Below are positions 16,577-25,039 of a stretch of 64,000 nt of DNA, in pieces (the first letter of the stretch is position 1; every line of letters starts with the position of its first letter). This DNA is from Microbacterium sp. Root53 (GTDB lineage Bacteria > Actinomycetota > Actinomycetes > Actinomycetales > Microbacteriaceae), in assembly GCF_001426925.1 (NCBI RefSeq), contig NZ_LMFR01000010.1, forward strand, positions 1 to 64,000. Direction: 5' to 3'. The notes under the pieces were generated by a model. It searched no databases. It worked only from the letters and a program-made list of their open reading frames with translations, and had not been told where the DNA came from. A program made the position numbers and the translations under genes.

Positions 16577-17533
16577 TCACTCCACGAACGACGTGTCGAC
16601 GACGTCCTCGATCGCGGGCGCCTCCTCGACGAAGCCCAGCTCGCCCATCTCGGTCGCGAGCGCCTCGAGCTGGCCGAGGTACTCCTCCGAGAGGTCGGAG
16701 CGCATCCAGAAGTTCGCGATCGCGGTGTCGAAGATCGCCTGGTCGCCGCCGAACATGCTGACCATCTCGGACAGCCATTCGTCCTCGTTGCCGGTCATCC
16801 AGTCGGTCGCGGCCACGTGTGTGTCGACCACCTGCTGCACGAGCTCGGGGTCCTCCGCGATCAGCGCACCCGTCGTGACGAGGCCGAGGTTGACCTTTCC
16901 GATCGGCGTCGCGTACGGGTCGGCGAACTCGTGGCCGCCCTGCTCGAGCGCGATCGAGGCGCCGATCTCGACGCCGAAGAACGCGTCGATCGACCCGGAC
17001 CCGAGCTGCCCGGCCATCTCGGGCGCCAGCACCGTGACGAGCTCGATGTCGTCGGGATCGACGCCGGCCTCCTCGAGCGTGAGGCGCATGGCGACCTCCT
17101 GCGCGGTCGTCTGCATGTAGCCGACCTTCTTGCCGACCAGGTCGTCCAGCGTCTGGATGGAGTCGTTGCCGATGAACCCGGATCCGCCGTCGGCGGCGGA
17201 CGCGACGATCCTGAGGTCGCGGCCCTGCGCGACCGAGGCGATCGTGGGGGTGACGCCGCTGATCGCGAAGTCGATCGTGCCGGCGACGAGCGCGTCGCTG
17301 AGGGCGGGCGTGGTGTCGAGCGTGATGACCTCGAACCGGACGCCCTCGGCCGCGAAGTCCTCGTAGAGGAACGGCGCGTAGAAGTGCGGCTGGCCGCGCA
17401 GGGTGCCGATCTTGACGGTCGCGGTCTCGCCGGCGGCGCCCGATGCGGCGTCGGAGGACGACGAGCAGCCGGACAGGACCAGCGCCGCGGCGGCGCTCGC
17501 GGCGATCGGGATGAGCAGTCGACGGAGGTGCAT
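16577..17533 (-). CDS. ABC importer substrate-binding lipoprotein (SsuA/NMT1-like)
   Basis: A 318-residue lipoprotein: basic start, hydrophobic core and lipobox LSGC with the lipidated Cys near residue 23, then a Ser/Ala linker. The mature part begins ATVKIGTLRGQPHFYAPFLYED and is of the nitrate/sulfonate/thiamine-precursor binding type. ATG at 17533 is seven bases after GAAAGG. A GTGAAG-type palindrome lies 119-136 bases upstream, linking this transporter to purine catabolism. The ligand is unknown; xanthine, urate, allantoin or a hydantoin are reasonable candidates. Confidence 0.9.
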   Translation of the reverse strand: MHLRRLLIPIAASAAAALVLSGCSSSSDAASGAAGETATVKIGTLRGQPHFYAPFLYEDFAAEGVRFEVITLDTTPALSDALVAGTIDFAISGVTPTIASVAQGRDLRIVASAADGGSGFIGNDSIQTLDDLVGKKVGYMQTTAQEVAMRLTLEEAGVDPDDIELVTVLAPEMAGQLGSGSIDAFFGVEIGASIALEQGGHEFADPYATPIGKVNLGLVTTGALIAEDPELVQQVVDTHVAATDWMTGNEDEWLSEMVSMFGGDQAIFDTAIANFWMRSDLSEEYLGQLEALATEMGELGFVEEAPAIEDVVDTSFVE

Positions 17534-17651
17534 GGCGGCGCCTTTCGGACGGGGGATTCGGTGGGGATCCGCGGCGCTCGTGCGCCTGCTCCGCAGTCAA
17601 TCGGCCGCGGCGGTCGAGGCCGTTTCCCGGTCATTTCGCTCACGTAAAACC

Positions 17652-17669
17652 GTGAAGCGATCACTTCAT
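17652..17669. promoter_or_regulatory. Candidate purine-regulon operator, copy 3 (upstream of ABC importer)
   Basis: GTGAAG-CGATCA-CTTCAT: 11 of the 12 arm bases match the palindrome, and 16 of 18 core bases are identical to copy 2 (GTGAAGCGATAACTTCAC). It lies between the xanthine dehydrogenase stop and the binding-protein start, both on the minus strand, so it can only be upstream of the importer. A CGTAA half-site at 17643-17647 adjoins it. Confidence 0.5.
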
Positions 17670-17703
17670 CCGCCGGGCCCGTCGGGGGATCGCGGTCTCG
17701 CGC

Positions 17704-20409
17704 TCAGGCGCCCTGCGCGAGCCGCCACACGCGCTCGCGCGTGAACGGCTGCTCGAACGGGCGGGCGCCCAGCGCCCGGGCGATCGCGTTGCCGATCGCG
17801 GGCGCGACGGGGTTGTACGGCGACTCGCTCATCGACTTCGCGCCGAACGGACCGAGATCGTCGCTCGTCGTCGCGAACAGCACCTCGACGTCGGGGATGT
17901 CGGCCGACTGCGGCACGCGGTAGGTGCGGAACGCGGGGTTCTGCACGCGGCCGTCCGCGACGACCACCTCCTCGTACAGCGCCCCGCCGATGCCCTGGGC
18001 GACGCCGCCCTCGATCTGCCCGCGGCACTGGGCGGGGTTCATCACGAAGCCCGCGTCGGCCGCGTGCACGTTCCGCAGGATGCGCACGGCGCCGGTCTCG
18101 GGATCGACCGCGACCCGCACGGCGTGCACGTTGAACGCGAGCGATCGCAGCTCGCCGTGCTCCTCGCCCGAGGCGGTCAGCCCGCCCGCGCCCGCGATCT
18201 CCGCGAGCGGCACGACGCCGGCGGGCGTCCGCACGCCGTCGGGCCCGTACGCGCACTCTGCCGCCGGTGCGCCCACGCGCGCCGCGGCCTCCTCGACGAT
18301 CCGGTCGCGCAGCGCAAGGCACGCGCCGTGCAGCGCCTTGCCCGCGATCGTCGTGCCGGCCGATGCGAACGCGCCCGTGTCGAACGCGACGGCGTCGGTG
18401 TCGGCGTGCGCGAGCCGGATCCGATCGGCGCCCACCCCGAAGACGCTCGCGGCGATCTGGCGCTGGACGGTCGTCGTGCCGTTGCCGAACTCGGCCGTGC
18501 CCGTCCGCAGCTCGAACGCGCCGCCGGGCAGGAGCGTGGCGGTCGCGTGGGCGCGGTGGCCGCGCGGCGCGAGCGTGGCGATCATCGCGGCGGCCATGCC
18601 CTCGCCGACCAGCCACCCCGCGGGCGGGTCCTCCCCGGGCTCGGCGAGCGCGGCCTGCGCGAGGTCGAGGCACTGGTCCAGGCCGTAGCTTCCCCAGACC
18701 AGGTCGGCCTCGATCTCGCCGTCCGCCCGGCGGAGCGCGTCGCCCTCCCGCACGGCGTTGATGCGCCGGATGTCGAACGGGTCCATCCCGATGCGCTCGG
18801 CGAGCATGTCGAGCGCAGACTCGATCCCGAGCGTGACCTGGCCCAGTCCGTAGCCGCGGAAGGCGCCCGACGGCACGTTGTTGGTGTAGACCGCCTCGGC
18901 GTCCACCCGCGCGACGGGCGCGCGGTACAGCGTGACCGACTCGGCGCACCCGTGGAACAGCACCCCGATCGCGTGGTTGCCGTACGCGCCGGTGTCGCTC
19001 AGCACGTCGAGCTTGATCGCCGTCAGTCGGCCGTCGGGCTCGGCGCCCAGCGTCACCGACACCCGCATCGGATGCCGCATGGACGAGCGCCAGAACTGCT
19101 CGGCGCGCGTGAACTCGTACGCCACGGGGCGGCCGGTGCGCAGCACGGCGAACGCGACGAGGTCCTCCGTGAACATCTCCTGCTTGCCGCCGAAGCCGCC
19201 GCCCACGCGGGGCGCGTACACCCGCACGCGGTCGCGCGGCAGGTCGAACAGCGTGCACAGCTCGTCGCGCGTCAGGAACGGCACCTGCGTCGACGAGCGG
19301 ATGACCAGCCGTCCCTCCTCGTCCAGCCAGCCGACGGATCCGTGCGTCTCGAGCTGAGCGTGGATCGAGCGCCCCGTGCGCCACGTGCCGCTCACCGTGA
19401 CGGGGCTCGCAGCGAGCGCCGCGTCGACGTCGCCGCCGTAGCCCGCGTGCAGCGCCGCGACGACGTTGCGCCCCGCATCGGCGACGCGGTCCTCGGGCGT
19501 GCGCTCCGGATGCACGAGCGGCGCGCCGGGCGTCCGCGCCTCCTCGGGATCGAACACGGCGGGCAGCGGCTCGTAGTCGACGCGGATCAGTGCGCACGCC
19601 CGCTCGGCGGCCGCCGCGGTCTCGGCCACGACCGCGGCGACCCGCTGCCCCACGTGGCGCACGACGTCGTCGAGCATGCGGGTGTCGTCGGGGTCGTCCT
19701 GCCGATGCTCGTGGCGCGCGGTCGAGTACCGGGCCGCGGGCGCGTCCTCGTGCGTGTACACCGCCACGACCCCCGGCACCGCGCGCGCGGCGGCGGCGTC
19801 GATCGCGCGGATGCGGGCGTGCGGATGCGGCGAGCCGAGCACGCGCAGGATGAGCGCGCCCGCCGGGACGTCGTCGAACGCGTACGGCTCGAGGCCCTGC
19901 ACCACCCGCTGCGCCGGCTCGGGCACGGCCGAGACTCCGACACCATCGCCGGGGTCCGGGCCGGTCTCCCGGACCGGTCCGAGCACGGCCGCGCGTACGG
20001 CCTCGCGGATCGGCCGGTACCCGGTGCAGCGGCACAGGCTCCCCTTGAGGCGGCGGTCGAGATCCGGGAGGTCCTCCTCGCCGAGGCACGATGCCGTAAC
20101 GCTCATGCCGGGCGTGCAGAACCCGCACTGGAACCCGAAGCCGTTCGCGAGCGCGTCCTGCACCGGATGCAGCGCGTCGCCGGGGGCGAGGCCCGCGGCG
20201 GTCGTGACCGCCCGGTCCTCGGCGCGCACCGCCGGCACGACGCACGAGTGCACGGGCTCGCCGTCCAGCAGCACGGCGCACGCCCCGCAGTCGCCGGAAT
20301 CGCAGCCGCGCTTGACAGACAGGGCGCCGTGCTCGCGCAGCAGCGTGCGCAGGCACTGTCCCGGCCGCGGGTCGGCCTCGACCGCGGCGCCGTCGATCTC
20401 GAGCCTCAC
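17704..20409 (-). CDS. Xanthine dehydrogenase, fused [2Fe-2S] and molybdopterin subunits
   Basis: A 901-residue fusion. Residues 1-75 form the ferredoxin-like domain (C36, C41, C44, C56); 80-145 the second iron-sulfur domain (C95, C98, C126, C128 in QCGFCTPG and LCRCTGY). From about 165 on is the molybdenum-cofactor part, with VGGGFGGKQE, PSGAFRGYG, FASAGTTIAGKA and GGVAQGIGGALYEE, the last holding the catalytic-Glu region. It should oxidise hypoxanthine and xanthine to urate with the separate FAD subunit. In Bacillus the two parts are separate genes (pucE, pucD). GTG at 20409 overlaps the FAD-subunit stop (GTGA). Other members of this family oxidise CO, nicotinate or aldehydes; the island favours xanthine. 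Confidence 0.92.
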   Translation of the reverse strand: MRLEIDGAAVEADPRPGQCLRTLLREHGALSVKRGCDSGDCGACAVLLDGEPVHSCVVPAVRAEDRAVTTAAGLAPGDALHPVQDALANGFGFQCGFCTPGMSVTASCLGEEDLPDLDRRLKGSLCRCTGYRPIREAVRAAVLGPVRETGPDPGDGVGVSAVPEPAQRVVQGLEPYAFDDVPAGALILRVLGSPHPHARIRAIDAAAARAVPGVVAVYTHEDAPAARYSTARHEHRQDDPDDTRMLDDVVRHVGQRVAAVVAETAAAAERACALIRVDYEPLPAVFDPEEARTPGAPLVHPERTPEDRVADAGRNVVAALHAGYGGDVDAALAASPVTVSGTWRTGRSIHAQLETHGSVGWLDEEGRLVIRSSTQVPFLTRDELCTLFDLPRDRVRVYAPRVGGGFGGKQEMFTEDLVAFAVLRTGRPVAYEFTRAEQFWRSSMRHPMRVSVTLGAEPDGRLTAIKLDVLSDTGAYGNHAIGVLFHGCAESVTLYRAPVARVDAEAVYTNNVPSGAFRGYGLGQVTLGIESALDMLAERIGMDPFDIRRINAVREGDALRRADGEIEADLVWGSYGLDQCLDLAQAALAEPGEDPPAGWLVGEGMAAAMIATLAPRGHRAHATATLLPGGAFELRTGTAEFGNGTTTVQRQIAASVFGVGADRIRLAHADTDAVAFDTGAFASAGTTIAGKALHGACLALRDRIVEEAAARVGAPAAECAYGPDGVRTPAGVVPLAEIAGAGGLTASGEEHGELRSLAFNVHAVRVAVDPETGAVRILRNVHAADAGFVMNPAQCRGQIEGGVAQGIGGALYEEVVVADGRVQNPAFRTYRVPQSADIPDVEVLFATTSDDLGPFGAKSMSESPYNPVAPAIGNAIARALGARPFEQPFTRERVWRLAQGA

Positions 20410-21233
20410 GCGCGCGTCTCCCCGGCCAGCTCCGCGCGGGCGCGCTCGGCGAGCACGACCGACACGGCCCGCCGCCAGTCGGCCGCGCCCAGCGGATCCG
20501 AGAAGTAGCCCGGCGCGGACCGCACCGCCTCGGCCAGCTCGGTCGCCGAGGGCGCCGCGGGGAACCGCAGCACGACCGGGCGCTCGGTGGCCGCGGTCAC
20601 GACGAACACGGCCGCGCCGTCCTCGTCGGCCCGGCCCGTCACGACCGCCGCGGACCTGCCGAGCTCGGCGAGCGCGATCCGGTGCAGCGTGAAGCGCGAG
20701 CGCAGCGTGCGCGCGGGCAGGTCGATCGCGCGGATGACCTCGCCCAGCCGCAGCGTGCTGACCCCGTCCCGCGCGGGGATCTCGGCGACGGGCAGCGTGC
20801 GCTCGCCGCCGTCGGGGGTCCACACCTCGGCGGTGCCGTCGAGCCCGGTGGCGAGCGACACCATCGCCGCGGCCGCGAACGCTCGGGCGATGTTGCCGCC
20901 GACCGTCGCGGTGTTCCAGATCTTGAACGACGCGAGCAGCGCGTCCGCGGCGACCGGGAACATCCGGGTCGCGGCCCACTCCGCGGGCGCCTCGCCGTCG
21001 CGCGCGAACCGGACGAGTCGCGCGATGGAGCACGTGGCGCCGATCCGCAGCCCGGCGGGGGAGACCTCCAGGTCTGGCCACCCCATCGCCGTGAGGTCGA
21101 CGAGCCCCGTGACCTCGGGCTGAGGCTCCCCGAACAGCCACGTGCCGCCGGCGAGCACGGTCTCGCCCGGCGCCAGCGCGAGGTCGCCGGGGCCGCGCGC
21201 GCGGCGGAAGGACGTGACGGTGCTCAGGTCCAC
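20406..21233 (-). CDS. Xanthine dehydrogenase FAD-binding subunit
   Basis: A 275-residue CoxM/PucC-type FAD subunit that passes electrons from the iron-sulfur domains to NAD+ or another acceptor. FAD-contact motifs are VLAGGTWLF (about 27-35) and the ATVGGNIARAFA loop around residue 112; the CO-dehydrogenase flavoprotein C-terminal domain follows. The GTG start lies within the last ten bases of the XdhC-like gene and its stop overlaps the fused subunit gene, so the three are one transcription and translation unit. Confidence 0.92.
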   Translation of the reverse strand: MDLSTVTSFRRARGPGDLALAPGETVLAGGTWLFGEPQPEVTGLVDLTAMGWPDLEVSPAGLRIGATCSIARLVRFARDGEAPAEWAATRMFPVAADALLASFKIWNTATVGGNIARAFAAAAMVSLATGLDGTAEVWTPDGGERTLPVAEIPARDGVSTLRLGEVIRAIDLPARTLRSRFTLHRIALAELGRSAAVVTGRADEDGAAVFVVTAATERPVVLRFPAAPSATELAEAVRSAPGYFSDPLGAADWRRAVSVVLAERARAELAGETRA

Positions 21234-22261
21234 GCGGGCCGCCCCTCGCCGAGCGCGCAGGCGGCGTCCGGGCCGGCGGGCGCGGTGCCGAGGGTGCCGT
21301 GCAGGGGGCCCTGGCCGTCGCGCAGTGGTCGTCCCGTTCCGCCGTGGCGCGACTGGACGATCTCGGCCAGCGCCGAGAGCGCCACCTCGTCGGGCGAGGC
21401 CCCTCCGAGGTCGAGGCCCAGGGGGGAGTGCAGCCGGGCGAGGTCCGCGTCCTCCACGCCCGCGGCGCGCAGCAGCTCGGCGCGCCGCGCGATCGTGCGG
21501 CGGGCGCCGAGCGCTCCCACGAACCCGACGGGCAGGGCGAGCGCGGTCGCGATCGCGGGGACGTCGAGGCGCGTGTCATGCGTGAGGACGCACACGGCCG
21601 TGCGGGCGTCGACCCGATCCCCGGCCTCGCCCCGCAGGTACTCGGCCGGGTCGCCCACGACCCGCTCGGCCGCGTCGGGGAAGCGCTCCGGGGTGATGAG
21701 CGTCTCCCACACGTCGCACACCGTCACGGCGAAGCCCGCCGCCGCGCCGACCCGGCACAGCGCGGCTGCGTGCTCGCCGGCGCCGAGCAGGATGAGGCGC
21801 GGCCGCGGTGCGTGCGCGAGAGCCAGGACCGCCGGGCCGTCCGGAACCGGCAGGATGCGCCCCGCGGCGTCGCCCTGCAGCACGAGCCCGACAGCGACGG
21901 GCCGGTCCGCCGCGGCCCGCTCGAGCGCCGCGCGGGCCACGTCGTCGCCGGCCCGGACCTCGTACGCGAGCACGTCGATCCGCCCGCCGCACGCCAGGCC
22001 CGCCGCGAACGCGGCCTCGTCGTCGAAGCCGAACCCCGCCGCCTGTGCCCGCCCGGTCGCGAGCACCGTGCGGGCGAGGACGATCGCGTCGCCCTCCACG
22101 CAGCCGCCCGAGATCGAGCCGATCACCTCGCCGTCGTCGGCCACCGCCATGGATGAGCCGACGCCCCGCGGGGCGCTGCGCGCGACGCCGGTGACCGTGA
22201 CCACCGCGATCCGCCGCCCGGCGCGCAGCCGGTCGAGGATCACGGCGGCGAGTTCGAGCAT
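21224..22261 (-). CDS. XdhC/CoxI-family molybdenum-cofactor maturation protein
   Basis: A 345-residue XdhC-family protein: the N-terminal XdhC/CoxI domain with GVARSAPRGVGSSMAV and ISGGCVEGDA, then a Rossmann-like XdhC_C domain with LILLGAGEHAAALCRVG and GFVGALGARRT. Such proteins bind the molybdenum cofactor and support its sulfuration and insertion into xanthine dehydrogenase, matching PucA of Bacillus. It is the first gene of the xdh operon. A TACGGT -10 box (22268-22273, minus strand) six bases before ATG suggests a leaderless mRNA. No GTGAAG palindrome is present in this promoter region. Confidence 0.9.
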   Translation of the reverse strand: MLELAAVILDRLRAGRRIAVVTVTGVARSAPRGVGSSMAVADDGEVIGSISGGCVEGDAIVLARTVLATGRAQAAGFGFDDEAAFAAGLACGGRIDVLAYEVRAGDDVARAALERAAADRPVAVGLVLQGDAAGRILPVPDGPAVLALAHAPRPRLILLGAGEHAAALCRVGAAAGFAVTVCDVWETLITPERFPDAAERVVGDPAEYLRGEAGDRVDARTAVCVLTHDTRLDVPAIATALALPVGFVGALGARRTIARRAELLRAAGVEDADLARLHSPLGLDLGGASPDEVALSALAEIVQSRHGGTGRPLRDGQGPLHGTLGTAPAGPDAACALGEGRPAWT

Positions 22262-22364
22262 GGCGCCACCGTAGTCATGCCGTGTTACCGGACTGCTACA
22301 CGCCACGCCCGGCGCGTCACGCGCCCGACCCCGCGCCGTGACCTGCGGGTCCTAGACTGCGGCG

Positions 22365-22955
22365 ATGGACCCCGCCCGCGTGCGCCTGTGCGGCCTCGTG
22401 CTCGCCGCCGGAGCGGGTCGCCGGTTCGGCGGCCCGAAGGCGCTCGCGCGCGGCGCCGACGGGACGCCGTGGGTGGCGCGCGCGGTCGACGCGCTGGTCA
22501 AGGGCGGGTGCGACCGGGTCGTCGTGGCGCTGTCGCCGGCCTCCGCGGCGGCCGCCGCCCTGGTGCCGACGCCCGCGACGTCGGTCGTCATCGGCGACGC
22601 GGCGCGCGGACTGGCCGCCACGCTGCGCGGCGCGCTCGCCGCGGCGGTCCCGGCCGACGGCGTCGTCATCCTGCCGGTCGACACGCCCGATGTGGTCCCC
22701 GGCGCGGTTCGCCGCGTGATCGCCGAGGGCGGGCGGCCGCTGCGTCAGGCGCTGGCTCAGGCCGTGTACCGCGGCCGCCCGGGCCATCCGGTCCTGGTCG
22801 GCGCGGATCACGTCGCGGCGCTGCGGGCAACGCTCCGCGGAGACGAGGGCGCCCGGGCGTATCTGCGGGCGGCCGCCGCCCGGCAGGTGGAGTGCGGGGA
22901 CCTGTGGTCGGGGGACGACATCGACGAGCGCGGCGGCGCCCACCTGGGGTCGTAG
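22365..22955 (+). CDS. MobA/MocA-like molybdenum cofactor nucleotidyltransferase
   Basis: A 196-residue nucleotidyltransferase of the MobA-like family, expected to add CMP (or GMP) to the molybdenum cofactor for xanthine dehydrogenase. Motifs are GLVLAAGAGRRFGGPKAL at the N-terminus, PVDTPDV for metal binding, and GRPGHPVLVG. It stands divergent from the xdhC-like gene and is the counterpart of Bacillus PucB. A TAGACT -10 box (22353-22358) six bases before ATG indicates leaderless transcription. Confidence 0.87.
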   Translation: MDPARVRLCGLVLAAGAGRRFGGPKALARGADGTPWVARAVDALVKGGCDRVVVALSPASAAAAALVPTPATSVVIGDAARGLAATLRGALAAAVPADGVVILPVDTPDVVPGAVRRVIAEGGRPLRQALAQAVYRGRPGHPVLVGADHVAALRATLRGDEGARAYLRAAAARQVECGDLWSGDDIDERGGAHLGS

Positions 22956-22965
22956 GCTTGAGGGA

Positions 22966-23925
22966 GTGAGCACCCCGGACCAGCCGTCGCCGTCACGCCG
23001 CGCCCGGGGCCTCGCCCCGGTGGCGGGAGCCATCGCGGTCGGCGTGCTGACGGCCATCCAGTCGCGGCTGAACGGCGGGCTCGGCGCCGCGCTCGACGAC
23101 GCGATCGTGGCCGCCGTCATCTCGTTCGGATCGGGCCTGGCCATCATGGTCGCGCTCGCCGCGGCGCTGCCGGCGGGCCGGGCCGGCGTCGCGCGGCTCG
23201 TGCGCGGCGTCCGCGCGCGCGACATCCCGTGGTGGATCCTGATCGGCGGCGCGGCCGGAGCGCTCACGGTGGGCTCGCAGGGCGCCGTGGTCGGGGTGAT
23301 CGGCACGGCGCTGTTCACGGTGGGCGTCGTGGCGGGGCAGACGCTCAGCGGACTGATCCTGGACCGCGTCGGGTACAGTCCGGCCGGCGTGACGGCGGTG
23401 ACCGTGCCGCGGGTGGTCGGCGTGGCGCTCGCGCTCGCGGCCGTGACCGTCTCGCTCACGGGCGGCACGGTCGCGCAGGCGCCGCTGTGGATGCTGCTGC
23501 TTCCGCTCCTGGTCGGCGCCGGCCTCGCGTGGCAGCAGGCCACCAACGGCCGGCTGCAGCGGGCCACCGCGTCGGCGATGACCGCGACGCTCGTCAACTT
23601 CGCCGGTGGCACGGTCGTGCTCGGGGCGATCGCGCTGGTGCGGGCGCCGCTCGCCGGCGTCGCGCCGCTTCCGGCCGACCCGTGGCTGTACCTGGGCGGC
23701 GCGATCGGCGTCGCCTACATCGCGCTGTCGGCGGCGCTCGCGCCGCGGATCGGCGTGCTGCTGCTCTCGCTCGGATCCGTGCTCGGGATGCTCGTGGGCT
23801 CGCTCGCGCTCGACCTGCTGTGGCCGCCCGCGGTGCCGCCGTCGCCGGTCCGCTCCGCCATCACGGTCGCGGTCGCGTGCGTGGGAGTCACGATCGCCGC
23901 GGTCGGCCGGCGTTCCGCCCGCTGA
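22966..23925 (+). CDS. DMT-superfamily YdcZ/DUF606 membrane protein
   Basis: A 319-residue membrane protein made of two homologous halves, each with about five hydrophobic helices; PVAGAIAVGVLTAIQSRLNG in the first and LPLLVGAGLAWQQATNGRLQ in the second show the YdcZ repeat. Related small-transporter proteins are usually about 150 residues, so this is the fused double-length form. Function is unknown; transport of a small solute is inferred from the superfamily. GTG at 22966 follows a TAGGCT -10-like box at 22953-22958 that overlaps the stop of the preceding gene. Confidence 0.85.
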   Translation: MSTPDQPSPSRRARGLAPVAGAIAVGVLTAIQSRLNGGLGAALDDAIVAAVISFGSGLAIMVALAAALPAGRAGVARLVRGVRARDIPWWILIGGAAGALTVGSQGAVVGVIGTALFTVGVVAGQTLSGLILDRVGYSPAGVTAVTVPRVVGVALALAAVTVSLTGGTVAQAPLWMLLLPLLVGAGLAWQQATNGRLQRATASAMTATLVNFAGGTVVLGAIALVRAPLAGVAPLPADPWLYLGGAIGVAYIALSAALAPRIGVLLLSLGSVLGMLVGSLALDLLWPPAVPPSPVRSAITVAVACVGVTIAAVGRRSAR

Positions 23926-23944
23926 GGCGCGCGGGCCGAGGTCG

Positions 23945-24520
23945 TCAGGCCTTCTTCTTGGCCTTCTTGCCCGCGGGGAGAGCGGAGAGGAACTTGGCGC
24001 CGTCGACGGCCTTGCGGCGCAGCGGGCGCGACCGGGTGGGCTTTCCGCCGACATAGAGCCAGCCGAGCAGGACCTCGTCCTTCGTGAGGCCGTGCGCCTT
24101 GGCGACCGCGGGGTGCCGCGTGCAGCCGCCCGTGCGCCAGAAGACGCCGTAGCCCGCCTCGTCCAGCAGCAGGCTGAGCGCATGGGCGACGCCGGAGGCG
24201 ACGGCCTCCTGCTCCCAGACCGGCACCTTGCCGCGCCGCACCGACGCGACGATCGCGATCAGCAGCGGCGCGCGGAGGGGCTTGGAGTACACGCCCTTCT
24301 TGCCCTCGGCCTTCGCGATCGCGCGGCCGAGCGCTACGCGGTCGTCGCCGCGGATCTCGATCAGCCGCCAGGGTTTGAGCTCCTTGTGGTCGGCGACGCG
24401 GCCCGCGGCCGACACCAGCTCGACGAGCTCGTCGTGCGTGGGCGCGTCGTCCGTGACCTTCGACAGCGAGCGGCGCGCGAGCATCGCGGCCCGCGCGCCC
24501 CCGACGGCCGCCGCGGTCAT
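23945..24520 (-). CDS. Nitroreductase family protein
   Basis: A 191-residue flavin-dependent nitroreductase-fold protein. RRSLSKVTDDAPTHDELVELV is the typical FMN-phosphate-binding start (RRS), ELKPWRLIEI matches the NxQPWRF segment of the family, and GYGVFWRTGG near residue 125 is the conserved GxGxxWxT helix. The C-terminus is very Lys-rich (GKKAKKKA). The substrate is unknown. Its ATG shares a base with the msrB stop, so the two are co-translated. Confidence 0.8.
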   Translation of the reverse strand: MTAAAVGGARAAMLARRSLSKVTDDAPTHDELVELVSAAGRVADHKELKPWRLIEIRGDDRVALGRAIAKAEGKKGVYSKPLRAPLLIAIVASVRRGKVPVWEQEAVASGVAHALSLLLDEAGYGVFWRTGGCTRHPAVAKAHGLTKDEVLLGWLYVGGKPTRSRPLRRKAVDGAKFLSALPAGKKAKKKA

Positions 24521-24945
24521 CAGGCCGAGGCGTCCTGCTCGTCGCTCTCCTCCGGAGTGAAGTTCAGCGACAGCGAGTTCATGCAGTAGCGGTCGCCCGT
24601 GGGCGTGCCGAAGCCGTCCGGGAAGACGTGACCCAGGTGCGAGCCGCAGTTGGCGCAGCGCACCTCGGTGCGCTCCATGCCGTGGCTGTTGTCCTCGAGC
24701 AGCTCGACCGCGTCGGGGCGGATGGACTCGTAGAAGCTGGGCCAGCCGCAGTGCGAGTCGAACTTGGTGCCGCTCTTGAACAGCTCCGAACCGCACGCCG
24801 CGCACGTGTACAGGCCCGCGCGCTCCTCGTCCAGCAGCTCGCCCGTCCAGGGGCGCTCGGTGCCGGCCTCGCGCAGCACCGCGTACTGCTCGGGGGTGAG
24901 CTCCTGGCGCCACTCATCCTCGGACTTGCTCACGTTGTACGACAT
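24520..24945 (-). CDS. msrB: Peptide-methionine (R)-S-oxide reductase
   Basis: A 141-residue MsrB that repairs methionine-R-sulfoxide in proteins. It has the structural-zinc cysteines as CxxC pairs (C48/C51 and C97/C100), the FDSHCGWPSFY segment with the likely resolving C66, and the catalytic Cys in RYCMNSLSLNF (C121). Length and motif order are standard. It is the first gene of a two-gene operon with the nitroreductase, plausibly an oxidative stress pair. Confidence 0.96.
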   Translation of the reverse strand: MSYNVSKSEDEWRQELTPEQYAVLREAGTERPWTGELLDEERAGLYTCAACGSELFKSGTKFDSHCGWPSFYESIRPDAVELLEDNSHGMERTEVRCANCGSHLGHVFPDGFGTPTGDRYCMNSLSLNFTPEESDEQDASA

Positions 24946-25039
24946 GGGTTCCTCCCGTTGATCGCCTTACAGACTACGTCCGCGGGAGGGTGCGCGGACC
25001 GGACGTGTCGTAACGTTCGCGGCCCGGGAGAATGAGGGG

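Noticed and set aside
17704..20409. Carbon monoxide dehydrogenase (CoxL) for the molybdenum subunit
   Set aside because: The AYRCSFR-type active-site loop of CoxL is not seen (PSGAFRGYG is), and the gene is fused to the iron-sulfur domain within a purine island.
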